Part shown: positions 44,792-55,610 of the stretch, one piece after another
Layout of the letters: each line of letters starts with the position of its first letter
Numbering within the stretch: position 1 is the stretch's first letter
Assembly: GCA_948567375.1 (NCBI GenBank)
Contig: OX419756.1
Span: 65,858,333 to 65,922,332, forward strand
Length of the DNA stretch: 64,000 nucleotides
Direction: 5' to 3'
Origin: Lunularia cruciata
Taxonomy: Eukaryota > Streptophyta > Marchantiopsida > Lunulariales > Lunulariaceae
Position numbers and translations under genes: made by a program
The notes under the pieces: generated by a model
Databases searched by the model: none
What the model was told of the DNA's origin: nothing
What the model saw: the letters and a program-made list of their open reading frames with translations, nothing else

Positions 44792-46592
44792 TGTTACCCA
44801 CATTTTTTGTTTTTTTGAAATGGAGAAGAAGAAGTGTATAGAGAAGTCGGATTGTGCCTGTATGGCCAAAGAAGGCAAAGAAAAGAGTCTTTGGGATGAA
44901 ACCTGAGGTAATGTGGCTATAAGGCCATAAGGTCATAAGGCAAAGTACTCAGACTTGCCCTGTCAGCTTACAACCTAAAGTAAGAAGTCTTTGTATTGGG
45001 GGGTGCTCAACCCAAGCCAAAGACAATGTAACAACTTTTCTTCGGGGCGAGAAATTCAAGAAGGGACCGTTCAAAAACTGGCGGTCATACACGTGAAGTA
45101 TACTTGACAGTGACAGGCGCATGCAAGAGGTGTGATTTCTCGGTAGAAACTCGAATTGAAGAGAGACAAAGAAGCAATGTCGAGCAATTTTCCTTTGCCA
45201 TTGAGGAGTTGTCCTACAAGAGATTGTAGAAGGGAAGTAGAGTTGAAGACGCGCTAGTGTGTAGAGGAGAATTTGAGAGAGTTAACCCGAGAGACAGTGA
45301 GGAAGAAAGAAAGATAGGAGGAGGAAAGAAGAACTATGAATTTGCAGTGAGAAATCATGCGATTTGGAGGTTAGATGTGATTGCAAGAATCAAAGTCTTG
45401 AGCCGACTTTGGATCACATTCTTGGCATAGAACTAGAACGTGAGTTTTCCAAGATACATGACCAAGATAATCAAGAGTAAATGTCTCAATGGCCTCGAGG
45501 AAGAAGGGAAGAGAGGAAATCCGGCTCGTTGGACAGAGTTGGATTGGAGATTAGTACTCAGAAGAGAGGCAGGCACGGAGCAGGGTGCCACGTTCTTGGA
45601 GAAGGGAGAGGTAGTCAAAGAAACCCAAGAAGTGAGGGATGCATTCTCTTTGAAGAGGACAAAGAATGGGTACAAAGTAGAGAGCTATAAAGATCCGGTC
45701 AAGAGAGGAATCGTGAGTGCTCTCATGGCAATCTTAAAGCCGGAGAGAATGACTTATGTGATGAAACACCAAGCGGTGTTCTTCCATAAGATATTTACAG
45801 GAGAACCAATCAACTGAGCAAGGTGCTTCCATGGGAGAACGAGGCAGATGGTGTGGAATTTGTGGGATAAGTCGCCTCCATATTACATCATGCAGTTTGC
45901 ATCTCATTTCTACTTGGGGTTGAATCTGCTCAATGCGGCGGAGCGCAATAGAATGGTGTCGCACTTTCATCCCAACTTAAGAAAGGAGGTCAATGCAAAG
46001 GAGCAATAGTATATTCTTCAGATCCGAAGCAATGATGAGTACTATGCACAAACAGAGAAGAGTGCGCAGGTAGAAGTAAGTACTCCAAAGTCAAAGAAGC
46101 GGAGTCGACAAGGAGAAGGCAAAGACTTAGAGAAGATGAGACCTCTAAAGACTAGGAGAGGAAACCCAAGGAAAGGTATGGTGGTGATCGCGTTGTTGGA
46201 AGAAGACTCGGAGGGTGAAGCCGAGTGCAAGTCCGAAGACTTGGAACGCGAGGAAGAACTTGAGCTTACACTACAAAGTGGAGATATGAGTAGTGATAGC
46301 AATGAAGGTGAGGAGATGACATCGGTGCTTGCAAAAGAAGAAGAAGTTTGGGTGGAGCTCGAGGAAGAGAGTAACGCAAAGTTGGAGGACAAAGTGCTCA
46401 AGCAAGAGGAGAAGAAGATTACTATTTAGAGAGGAGTTTGGTCAAGGCATAAGGCAAAGTGTGAAGTGGGTCCGAGCAAGGCAAGGGAAGAGGAGAATGC
46501 TCATTCGGGAAGTAAAGCATTTATTCCGATACGACAACTGTAGAGAAGAGGGCGAGTATTGGGAGAAGAAGAGGTAAAGAAGGAGATCACTC
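44792..46592 (+). repeat. G2 5' LTR (copy Gf), first part
   Basis: Plus-strand G-family LTR starting TGTTACCCACATTTTTTG, with the TATA-like GTGTATAGAG about 45 bases in. It is interrupted at 46592 by the solo LTR Gg, with CACTC on both sides (46588-46592 and 58180-58184), and continues at 58185. Confidence 0.85.
45177..46592 (+). pseudogene. LTR-encoded frame (copy Gf), N-terminal and middle parts
   Basis: Starts ATG 45177 (MSSNF), frameshifts early, then is readable at 45440-45817 (LKPERMTYVMKHQAVFFHK) and 46136-46429 (acidic region). The coiled-coil part continues at 58400-59060 after the Gg insertion. Several stops and frameshifts. Confidence 0.65.
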
Positions 46593-48487
46593 TATGACAA
46601 CCCGGCAAATATCACTTTTGCGGTAATTGGGTAAGTAAAGTTTGTTCCCGCATAGATACGAGTCAGAATTGGTCAAATACAAAGCAAAGTAACAATTTAG
46701 TTCTTCTTGGTTGCGTCTTTAATCTCTCTGGTAGAAACCACACCCAGAAGAGAGTAACAAGTACTGACTCGCAGTCTTGTCACAAATTAACACTCCATAA
46801 TCACAACTCCATCAAATCTTTCCAAACAATCTTGATTGTGATGATTCAGGCTCTCCCAAAAATGGCACTTCACTGCAAAATGACTTTGCCTCAGAATTGT
46901 GTTCTACCCCTCCACTGAATGCACAACTTCCTCGATCGAAATTGCTTCACATCAACTTTGCACTGCACTCACAAATGCAGAATACTACCAACACTACAAT
47001 TCCTCTCAGATGTATCAAGGCATTGCTTCGATTGCACTTCACTCAGGATCAAACACACAGAATGAAGATCAAGGCTGTGGAATCTAACATCCAACAAACA
47101 CACTGACTTGCACTTCAAATTTCTCCAAACACTCACAAACACAATTGCAAAATTGATACTTGGTATCAAGCTCAAGCGACGAGCACTACTTCACAGCACT
47201 TTGCTTTATCTATTCTCAGAAATTATGAGCACTGAACAACATGATACTGCGAATGCCACTCTTAAATAGTGAAGTAATCGACAGTTCAAACAACTATACC
47301 GTTCTACCACAATTGTTCTAACCTGCAGATCCAAAATGACAATGCACCTCTTCATATCTGCCCCTTCAAATCTCAAATCGGTTACTAATCTGATCCGATG
47401 TCTACTTCTTCCTTGGCTTTCAAACCCAAACCCAAAGTAATCTTACTTCCTACTACTCTGTCCTCGGGTTTCAGATCTCCTACATCTTCTACCAGATCCA
47501 ACAATTCTCTTTCCTGATCTGAAATTGCACTAGTGGGTTGTTTATCTAACTCTTCATCGTTCGACCCACTCTTCCCTAATGTCTCTGAGGGCAACTCCAA
47601 AGACATTTGGGTCCCTATGTTATCTACTTCGGGTTTTGCCTTAACATCCTACCGAAGCTTTTCTAACTCTATTCTCACTAAGTCTAATCTGATCGTAATA
47701 TTGTCTTCTACCTCTAATATCTTCCTATCTACACGAGTTCTCAATTTAATCAACAAAGCGTTCATCTCGGTGTTTTTTGCTTGTCTTCGCCTCGTCTCTT
47801 ACACCAACAGTTTCAACTCGTGCAATCTCGTCTCTTCAATTCGAACGCTGGCCTCTGTACTTAACATCGCGTTCACTCTGAGGACTATTTCCTTCAATGG
47901 CTCCAATCTTGTCTTGCGTTCACGTTCCCGATCTGCAAGCCATTTTTCTCTGTACATCGCCAATTCTTCTTCAAATTCGGCCTTCACCGCTTCCTTCTCT
48001 TTCTCCTTCTGTTCAACCTTCTCTTCCTGATTACAAAGTAATTCTCGTAATCTCTCTTCTTCTCTATATCTCGCAGCCAACTCTCACTGCCAGAGTTGCT
48101 TCTTCTCCTCCATACTCTCCATCACTCGATTGAGCTCTTGATCCTTCAATGCTACCCTCGCCATAGCATGGATAAGTTCGACTCTTGAATCAGCAAACTG
48201 CTGCTTCAAGATTTCATGCTCCGCTACCTGTCTCTCCCTTGTGATGTCACTCTTCATCGCAAGATCTTCTTGATAACTCACTTCTTTCTTCAGGTCTTCG
48301 ATTACTTGACTCCTCTTGACTGCTTCCGCTCTCAGTACTTCTCTCTCTTCCTCACCTCGGGTTATACTCTTCTTCAACTCCAAGTTTTCTTCTTCTAATC
48401 TTGATAAGACTTGCAACACACTCTTTACCTCTGGACGAGTAGACTGCATCTCCTTTTTCTTCTTCTCCATCTTCACCAATAGCGGGC
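46593..48487 (-). mobile_element. Gg: solo G-family LTR, left part
   Basis: Begins TATGACAACCCGG at 46593 (G to A at the second base of the usual TGTGAC). With 56290-58179 it makes one LTR of about 3.8 kb, inserted in Gf with the target duplication CACTC. K1 interrupts it at 48487 with GGGC repeated on both sides. Confidence 0.88.
47385..48487 (-). pseudogene. LTR-encoded frame (copy Gg), coiled-coil part
   Basis: C-terminal coiled-coil half of the LTR frame (KKKEMQSTRPEVKSVLQV ... to the stop at 47385) with stops near 48081, 47800 and 47607. It is joined at the K1 insertion point to the N-terminal half at 56290-57765. Confidence 0.7.
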
Positions 48488-49166
48488 TGTGAGCCGGCCT
48501 GTCTCTCACTCAGGATGAACCTCTGATGGCTATTATGGTAGCGCACCATGGACTAAGAAGGCAAGGAACCCCAACTCCATCATACTCCTCCAAGGCTAAC
48601 ACTCCAAGACTCAAGACATTGCTCACTAGAGAACTCAATGAGAGAGAGATAGTTGCAAATGAAAGGATGATGAGTACCTCCTCACTCCTTGTTTATATAC
48701 TTGTGAAATAGTTACGTACCAAAGTTACTAATTACCATAGTAACTCAAGTTACTAGACTAAAAGTCAAGTAAAGTCAAAAAGTAGAAAGGAATATCCATT
48801 CACATGGGCATATTTCCCTTATCTTGACCCAACCACTAAAGCAAGGATTCCTTCACATGGGCTATCCTTGGACTAAAGAAGAATCCAAAACAAAAAGGCT
48901 TGCGGGCCCAAGAGTTCTCAACTCTTTCCCCAAAGCCAAACACCTAGGAATAATACCAAGTCAACACACTAAAATCCAAAATAGTGGTGCTCATCTTTTC
49001 TACTTCCTCTAAAGTAAGGTCCCATCTATCTTAGCTATGACTAACTTTAGCTAACCATGACTAATATAGAACCATCCTTTATCTCTATATAAATAATATC
49101 TCTTAAGTACTTGTAATACCAAGCTAAATATCACAATACCACACACATGCACAAATGGGTGTTACA
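48488..49166 (-). repeat. K1 3' LTR
   Basis: 679 bp, TGTAACACCC to GGCTCACA on the minus strand. It carries TATATAAAC (about 48692-48700), the likely core promoter, and a perfect 16-bp palindrome AGTAACTCAAGTTACT at 48739-48754. Confidence 0.95.
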
Positions 49167-49177
49167 TTTACCCCCGG
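49167..49177 (-). other. K1 polypurine tract
   Basis: Minus strand CCGGGGGTAAA directly before the 3' LTR start. A short purine run at the expected site. Confidence 0.5.
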
Positions 49178-49214
49178 ACTAAGTTTTCACTTTGTCCTCA
49201 AAGTGAAGGTCTCT

Positions 49215-52200
49215 CTACCTTCTATGGTACATCTTCAACTTATCATGGTTAATCCTATCAAAGTGTCTTCCTCCCAACTCCTTGAGATCATAGGTGTAAT
49301 TGCCCCACACCTTCTCTACTATGAAAGGTCCAAAGTACTTAGGCAAAAACTTCTTTTGCACTCTCTTGAATCGAATGGAATCAAACAACATTACCCAATC
49401 ACCTTCTTTGAAAGGCTCCACCTTCTTCTTGCCTTGCCTCTTGTCATAGCTCTCCTTTTGTTTCCTTTGGGCTTGCTCCACTCGAACCATAGCAACGGCT
49501 CTTGCCTCTTCCAACTCCATGAGTTGATCCTTCCTTGACTTCCCTGCATCACTTCCTTGTGCTTTCTTCAATCTCCTATGAATGCTTTGGAAGGTAGGAA
49601 GATCAAAGTGAATAGGTAAGGTAGACTCAATACCATACACCAATTGGAATGGAGAATATCCAGTGGAAGTCTTCATGGTTGTCCTATACTCCCACAAAAC
49701 TGCATGAATCCTCTTGTCCCAATGATGTTTAGCCCCCTCCATTTCTGCATCTTTGGCCAACATCATGCACAAGGTCTGATTGGTTCTCTCTGCCAAGCCA
49801 TTGGAATTTGGCTTATAGGATGTAGTTACTCTATGTGTGATAGAGAAATGTCGTAGCATGGCTGTAGTAATGCTTCCTGTAAACTCTCCTCCTCTATCAG
49901 AAACCAACTCCAAAGGGCATCCAAACCTAGTGATAATGTGTTCATAAAGAAATCTACCCACTTCATCTTCATTCTTGTCCCTCAATGGTCTAGCCTCAAC
50001 CCACTTGGTAAGGTAATCAGTAACTACCACAATGTACCGATTGTTCCTTGGGGTTCTATTGAGAGGTCCTACAAAATCAATTCCCCACTTCTCAAAAGGT
50101 CCTAGCAATGGAATTGATCTAAGTGGTGGAGTGGATGTAGACTTTCTAGCAAAAGCTTGACAAACATGACAAGTTTTGCAATAATCAAGACAATCCTTGA
50201 AAATCCCTCTCCAATGGTAACATGCATCTAGAATCTTGAAAGCAGTCACCTTTCCTGCAAAGTGTCCTCCACATACTAAACCTTCATGAAACTCCTTTAT
50301 GAGTAGGATAGACTCTTCCTTACCCACTGCTCTTTGAAGTAGACCATCTGCTCCTTGGTGAAAAAGAATATCCTCCACCATTGTGTAAGGTCTAGATCTT
50401 GCTGCAAGGGCCTTCCTCTCCCTAGCATGCATCCCTTCTGGATAGTTACCTCTTGTCACAAAATCCACAATCTCCTTGTACTCCATTGGAATCTCTTGAG
50501 TGACTGAGATTGTCATGAGCTCCTCATCCGGGAAGGAATCATCTACTGGCTCATCTCCATCATGATCATAGGCTCTAGATAACAAATCAGCATTTGCATG
50601 TTTCTTTCCTGGCCTATCCTCAATTGTGTAGTCATACTCAGACAAGAGTATCATCCACCTTGCTAGTCTCCCTTCAACATTAGGCTTGTTGAAGATGTAC
50701 TTCAAAGCCTTGTGATCCGTGACAATTGTGGCTTTCCCTCCAATCAAGTAGTGTCTAAACTTCTTGAGACCAAAGATCACTGCCAACCCTTCTCTCTCTG
50801 TGACAGAGTAGTTCTTCTCTGCTGAAACCATCTGCCTACTAGCATAAGCTATTGGATGATCATGCCCATCTTGGTCTAATTGACTAAGAGTGCATCCTAT
50901 AGCTACATTAGAAGCATCAGTGTAGAGGATGAAAGGCTTATTCCAATCAGGTTTAGCAAGAATTGGAGCTACAACAAGGGATTGCTTGAGCTCCTCAAAA
51001 GCTTTGAGAGCCTCCTTGTCTTCCAAAATCACCATGTAATCTACACCCTTCTTCATGTAGATGGTCAATGCATAAGCCTTGTTGGAAAATGAGAAGATGA
51101 ACCTCCTATAGTACCCAACCATTCCCAAGAATTGGCGTAACTTTGTCAAGCTTGAAGGGAATGGAAGGTCTGAGATTTTCCTCACCTTCTCAAGATCAAC
51201 TGCTATTCCATCCTTGGAGATGATGTGCCCCAAAAGTAGACCTTCTTCACATCCAAAAATGCACTTCTCTGGGTTGAGTGATGCATTTGCCTCATCCAAG
51301 CGTTGCAAGACTTTGATTAGGTGCTCAAAGTGCTCCTCCTTGCTCCCATAGACACAAAAGTCATCAATGAAATCTCTCACAAATTTCCCAATGAAAGGTT
51401 CAAATACCTTGTTCATGAACCGTTGGAATGTGGCTGGAGCATTGCAAAGCCCAAAAGGCATGACCTTGAAAGCGTAAGTTCCCCAAGGTGTGGTGAATGT
51501 GGTGAGTTGTTGATGCTCTGGTGCAATCTTTATTTGGTTATATCCACTATAACCATCTCCAAAACTGTACCTCTCATGACCTGCAACCTCCTCCAAGATC
51601 TCATCAATGAATGGCAATGGGTAGTAGTCCTTCTTGGTAACATCATTAAGCTTCTTGTAATCCACACATACCCGAAGCTTGCCATTCTTTTTCTTCACAA
51701 TGACAATTGGAGACACCCATTCTGAATTCTCCACCTCAAAGATAAATCCAGCCTCCTTGAGCTTATCAATCTCCTCCTTCACAACCAAAGATATTGGTGG
51801 GCTAATGCGACGTTGCTTTTGGCGGATTGGTCTTGCATGTAACTCCACCTCTATCTTGTGCTCCTCCAAGGTGACTTCCTTCAAATCCTTGTAACTAAAA
51901 GCAAACACATGGATGAACTTGCGGAAAATCTCCTCAAATCTCACCTTCTCCTCCTTGGTAACATTTGGGCCATACTTGAGGGTAGATAACCTTCTCTCTA
52001 CCTCCTCAAGTGTCAATGGTGATTTATCTGGGTCCTTCAAAACCTCTGGCTTAGGTGCAAAATCCATAGCACACAAGGGATACACATCTGAATCAGATTC
52101 AGATTCATCCTCCTCCGTGGAAGTCTCCTCTTCCATGCTTGTGTCCACACCTGAAGCTCCTTCTTCAGAATCTGATTCCCAATAATTAGAAGATGGGGTA

Positions 52201-52784
52201 TCTGAATGTGAAGTGTTGGTGGTGTTAGTCACAGGAACAGTGACTCTATGGTTTGATGGCCCAATCCTCAAGTACCCTTTGTGCCATCGATCAGTTGTGC
52301 GTGCTGCTCTCAACCATGGCCTCCCAAGAAGTAAGTCATAGCTTGAATCCTTCAAGACTTGGAAAGTCATGAGATTTTGAACTCCCATAACTGAAACTAC
52401 CACCTTATCCATCACCCCTACTGGTCGAACTTGTTGCTTGTTTGCCATGCTCACCACAAATGTTGAAGGTCTTGAGGGTATCATACCCAACTTCTTCATC
52501 AACCTTTCTGACATGGCATTCACTGCTGATCCTCCATCAACCAATGCATCCTTGATGTTGTGACCATTCACTCTCACATCAATCTTGGAGGCATATTCAC
52601 AAGCCTCCCATGGTGCTGGCTTGGCATCCACCACCCCCATTGATACTGGAACTTTTGCCTTCTTCTTCTTCTTGCTCCTTGTAGAACTCAAACCACCTCT
52701 AAGCTCCTTTCTCAAGGTAGGGTTCAAAGCAATTAATTGGCCCACTGTGATGTTAGCCTTGTGACTACCAACATCCTCCAACAC
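49215..52784 (-). CDS. pol: K1 pol polyprotein (protease, RT, RNase H, integrase)
   Basis: 1189 codons with no interruption. Protease: LVDGGSAVN (Asp83; DGG replaces the usual DSG/DTG) and YDLLLGRPWL (149-158). RT: fingers motif at 357-381, MPFGLCNAPATFQRFM at 442-457, catalytic FIDD at 472-475. RNase H: Asp623, Glu665, Asp690, Asp733. Integrase: His833, His841, Cys872, Cys875, then Asp903, Asp963 and Glu999 with the D-35-E spacing; GPY/F-like KYFGPFIV near the end; no chromodomain. It would copy RNA into DNA and integrate it. The frame is the same as gag, separated by a TAG at 52794-52796, so pol could come from readthrough, or gag-pol may be one frame with a new stop. An Asp/Glu-rich spacer (about 200-240) separates protease and RT. 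Confidence 0.93.
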   Translation of the reverse strand: MLEDVGSHKANITVGQLIALNPTLRKELRGGLSSTRSKKKKKAKVPVSMGVVDAKPAPWEACEYASKIDVRVNGHNIKDALVDGGSAVNAMSERLMKKLGMIPSRPSTFVVSMANKQQVRPVGVMDKVVVSVMGVQNLMTFQVLKDSSYDLLLGRPWLRAARTTDRWHKGYLRIGPSNHRVTVPVTNTTNTSHSDTPSSNYWESDSEEGASGVDTSMEEETSTEEDESESDSDVYPLCAMDFAPKPEVLKDPDKSPLTLEEVERRLSTLKYGPNVTKEEKVRFEEIFRKFIHVFAFSYKDLKEVTLEEHKIEVELHARPIRQKQRRISPPISLVVKEEIDKLKEAGFIFEVENSEWVSPIVIVKKKNGKLRVCVDYKKLNDVTKKDYYPLPFIDEILEEVAGHERYSFGDGYSGYNQIKIAPEHQQLTTFTTPWGTYAFKVMPFGLCNAPATFQRFMNKVFEPFIGKFVRDFIDDFCVYGSKEEHFEHLIKVLQRLDEANASLNPEKCIFGCEEGLLLGHIISKDGIAVDLEKVRKISDLPFPSSLTKLRQFLGMVGYYRRFIFSFSNKAYALTIYMKKGVDYMVILEDKEALKAFEELKQSLVVAPILAKPDWNKPFILYTDASNVAIGCTLSQLDQDGHDHPIAYASRQMVSAEKNYSVTEREGLAVIFGLKKFRHYLIGGKATIVTDHKALKYIFNKPNVEGRLARWMILLSEYDYTIEDRPGKKHANADLLSRAYDHDGDEPVDDSFPDEELMTISVTQEIPMEYKEIVDFVTRGNYPEGMHARERKALAARSRPYTMVEDILFHQGADGLLQRAVGKEESILLIKEFHEGLVCGGHFAGKVTAFKILDACYHWRGIFKDCLDYCKTCHVCQAFARKSTSTPPLRSIPLLGPFEKWGIDFVGPLNRTPRNNRYIVVVTDYLTKWVEARPLRDKNEDEVGRFLYEHIITRFGCPLELVSDRGGEFTGSITTAMLRHFSITHRVTTSYKPNSNGLAERTNQTLCMMLAKDAEMEGAKHHWDKRIHAVLWEYRTTMKTSTGYSPFQLVYGIESTLPIHFDLPTFQSIHRRLKKAQGSDAGKSRKDQLMELEEARAVAMVRVEQAQRKQKESYDKRQGKKKVEPFKEGDWVMLFDSIRFKRVQKKFLPKYFGPFIVEKVWGNYTYDLKELGGRHFDRINHDKLKMYHRR

Positions 52785-52793
52785 ATTGTAGTT

Positions 52794-54041
52794 CTATTGT
52801 TGCTTTGAGATCAAGAAGTCCTCCATCCCCAACTTCTTCCTTGGAGTCTTTGTTGTTGATGGTGTTGAGGTGCGAGTGCTCCTAGTAGACATAGGAGTAT
52901 CCTTGCTTGAAGTAAATCCTTGAGAAGAGTGAACATCCTCTGCAAAACGAGCTCTCTTCTTCTCTTGTGCCAAAAGCTCCAAATTAAGACCCTTGGAGTT
53001 TGAGCACTCTCCCTTCTCATACTTGCTCTCAACCACATCTATGGATGCTATCCCCTTACCTTTGTTGGGATTAGGAGCCACTTGGGTTTCACTACCTCCC
53101 TCTTTCCCTCTATTGGCTCCCTCATAACCCCTTCCTCCATGGTAAGTGGAATTTGGGCAATTCCTTTGGATATGGCCTCTTCCTCCAGAACCAAAACAAT
53201 TTCTATCATTGAAATTGTTGGTTGGTTGGCCTCCTCTGTATGGATAGTTTCCATAACTCCTAGGTCCTCTCCCTACATTCTGATCCACCTCTCTCTTCTC
53301 CCATAGTTGCACCACATTGATCTTGAGATCCGCAAGTTGTTCTGTGATGGTTTGGAGTGGATCTTTTGGTGGAGGTGCAAGAACTGGAGCAACTACTACT
53401 TGTGGTGCAACCCTTGTCACCAAAGTATCAGAAGTTCCACCATACTTGTAGCCTTGAGGAGGATGCACAACCTCCTTCACCACCAAATCACTCTCATCCC
53501 CTTCCAAACTCTCCTCCATACGAATTGCGATCTTGATAGCTTCAACCTTGGAAGAAGGTTTCTCATATCTCACCTTGCTTCTAATTTGTGGTCTCAATCC
53601 TCCCACAAAATTCTTGGTGAGCATGGCCCCTATGCCAATCATTGTAGTCTCCACATCATCCCCACCCTTCCTCAACACTATGCGAAATCTGGACTCCAAC
53701 TTTTCCACTCTTTCCACATAGACCCTCACTTTCTCTCCATCTCCTTGCTTGAGAAATGTAACCTCACTCATCAATCTCTCATAACTCTCATCAGGAAGAA
53801 AGTTCTCAATGAGTGCTGAAGTCAAAGTCTCCCAAGACTCCTCTTCCCCCTCTCTCCTCTCTCTCTTTTGGTATTCTGACTCATACCATGTAAGTGCTGC
53901 ATCCTCAAAGAAATCTGGTAATAATGAGGCCCACTCATTCTTCCTCCTCTCATTGTTTCCTATGCAAGCTCTCTTGAAGTCTCTCACAAAGGCCTCCACA
54001 TCTTCTCCATCCTTGCCAAAGAAAACCGGAAGTTTCCCCAT
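52794..54041 (-). CDS. gag: K1 gag
   Basis: 415 codons from ATG 54041. A capsid-type gag (FFGKDGEDVEAFVRDFKRAC, WYESEYQKR, FLKQGDGEKVRVYVERVEKL) is followed by a single knuckle that reads CFGSGGRGHIQRNC; the second Cys of CX2CX4HX4C is Ser, so zinc binding may be impaired. It ends TAG (52794) in phase with pol. In K2 the stop is at the neighbouring codon, which suggests that the two stops arose separately. An AT-rich tract (about 54060-54090) lies just upstream. Confidence 0.9.
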   Translation of the reverse strand: MGKLPVFFGKDGEDVEAFVRDFKRACIGNNERRKNEWASLLPDFFEDAALTWYESEYQKRERREGEEESWETLTSALIENFLPDESYERLMSEVTFLKQGDGEKVRVYVERVEKLESRFRIVLRKGGDDVETTMIGIGAMLTKNFVGGLRPQIRSKVRYEKPSSKVEAIKIAIRMEESLEGDESDLVVKEVVHPPQGYKYGGTSDTLVTRVAPQVVVAPVLAPPPKDPLQTITEQLADLKINVVQLWEKREVDQNVGRGPRSYGNYPYRGGQPTNNFNDRNCFGSGGRGHIQRNCPNSTYHGGRGYEGANRGKEGGSETQVAPNPNKGKGIASIDVVESKYEKGECSNSKGLNLELLAQEKKRARFAEDVHSSQGFTSSKDTPMSTRSTRTSTPSTTKTPRKKLGMEDFLISKQQ

Positions 54042-55610
54042 CTTAACCCCTCACTATCTTTCTTTTCTCTTAATTTTTTTTTTCTCTTTTCTTTTCTCTC
54101 ACTCTATTACTAATAGAGTATATACATGACTAACACCATCTGAGAATAATCCACTCTAGGGAACACAAAAGGTTCAGGTTGCTCCAAGATTTCTATAGCA
54201 ACATCAAATCCTAGAGTGCATATTAATCTAACTCTCATGGATAGTTTATCCATAAGTTGAAAGATTATCTCCATCACTAATCTTGAGAACTAGCTGATGA
54301 AAGTGGTAGTATTTCTGTAGCTGTACTAAGACTATCTCCAAGATCTTTCACCAAAGTTTCCAAAAGTGCTTTTACTCCACTACACTCATGTCCTTTTGGA
54401 AGTCCTTCAACTCCACAAACCTCACACAACTCCTTGGTCTTAGATCTTCTCCCTCCCAATCTTGGTGAAGAAGGTCCAACATGCAAACCCAAGTCAAGTA
54501 AGCCTCTCCTTTCCCTCAATCTCTTGCTCTCAAAGGTTAATGGACATGAACTTGCCTTATGTCCCTTCTCTCCACATAGAAAACACTTATACTCACTCTT
54601 TCCTCCAAGTGGTGTAGGTTTTTGGATCCTCTCAACACTCTCTTCAAATTCTATTGTAAACTCTCTTTTCCTCAAATCCACCCCTACAATCACCTCAAAC
54701 CCTTGGGGAACCTTGCATAATCTCAATTTCCACTCTTGATGACCCTCCATGTTCCCAAAGATGAATCTAAACACTCAAACATGCTTTTTGTTGATCTCAA
54801 ACTTCTCATGCATGAGATCTCCACTCTGCAGAATTGACCCTTCCTCACAATGTCACTCAAATCTCCCAACGAATATGTCACAGTCCTCTGAAATTTTCCA
54901 CACTTGATCACAACTCTAGGGCGTCCCTCCCTGCAAAATTTTAGATCTTTTCATCGAGCCATTTGGCCTAGACACCTTTCTATTCAGCACCCATATTTCA
55001 GATTTGGTCTGAAAACCACCCCCCTCACTTCAAAAACTCATAACGCACTGTGCAAAAATGATCTCTCTCTAATTTTTGTGGCACCAGGTAGGATACAATG
55101 CACTGAATTTTCTTGGAAATTTTCAGGACAATTTACTGAAAATTAAAGAAATGGCAGACTCTGTACAATTTTCCAGAGAGCATGCAGTTGCGGGAGCACT
55201 TTACCCTATCAACTTTCAAAAATTCTAGCCCAGTGCGCATAGAAGCTCTCTCAATAATTTCAAGTGTGCTAACTGAAAGATAACCCAAGCTATCATGTGT
55301 AGAAATCTCAAGTCCAGATCTCAAACTTGAGATTTTGCCCAAAATCACCTTAATCCCCAAAATCTGCAATCCACCTCACACAATCTCTCCAATTCCTCTC
55401 ATGTGTACAAGATGTACAAAATCACCTCAAAGACATCATAATGAACTATAGGGTATACAAATGGATCTTGGTTCTCTAACATAAGTTCAGCACTCTCCTC
55501 TCCTAATGTTCTCTCCAAGTGAGCTCTCATAGCCTCCTTCTGCCTAATGTAGAATTGGACGCGGAACATTATCTTGCCTTCTAGAGAGGTCCCGGCAACG
55601 GAACCAAAAA
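54042..55610 (-). other. K1 leader and primer-binding site
   Basis: Primer site TGGTTCCGTTGCCGGGAC on the minus strand (55606-55589), four bases after the LTR end, tRNA-Asp-like. The rest of the 1.57-kb leader is non-coding apart from the zinc-knuckle frame at 54277-54750 and is conserved in K2 and K3. Confidence 0.75.
54277..54750 (-). CDS. K1 pre-gag zinc-knuckle protein
   Basis: 157 codons from ATG 54750 (MEGHQEWKLRLCKVPQGFE) to 54277, in the leader 235 bases before gag. It has a canonical CFLCGEKGHKASSC knuckle (CX2CX4HX4C), a basic Arg/Lys stretch and a second cluster CEVCGVEGLPKGHEC. K2 and K3 keep the same frame with few changes. Function unknown; a nucleic-acid-binding accessory protein, possibly supplying the knuckle lost from gag, is an inference. 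It is on the same strand as gag-pol but not in a continuous frame with gag. Confidence 0.7.
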   Translation of the reverse strand: MEGHQEWKLRLCKVPQGFEVIVGVDLRKREFTIEFEESVERIQKPTPLGGKSEYKCFLCGEKGHKASSCPLTFESKRLRERRGLLDLGLHVGPSSPRLGGRRSKTKELCEVCGVEGLPKGHECSGVKALLETLVKDLGDSLSTATEILPLSSASSQD

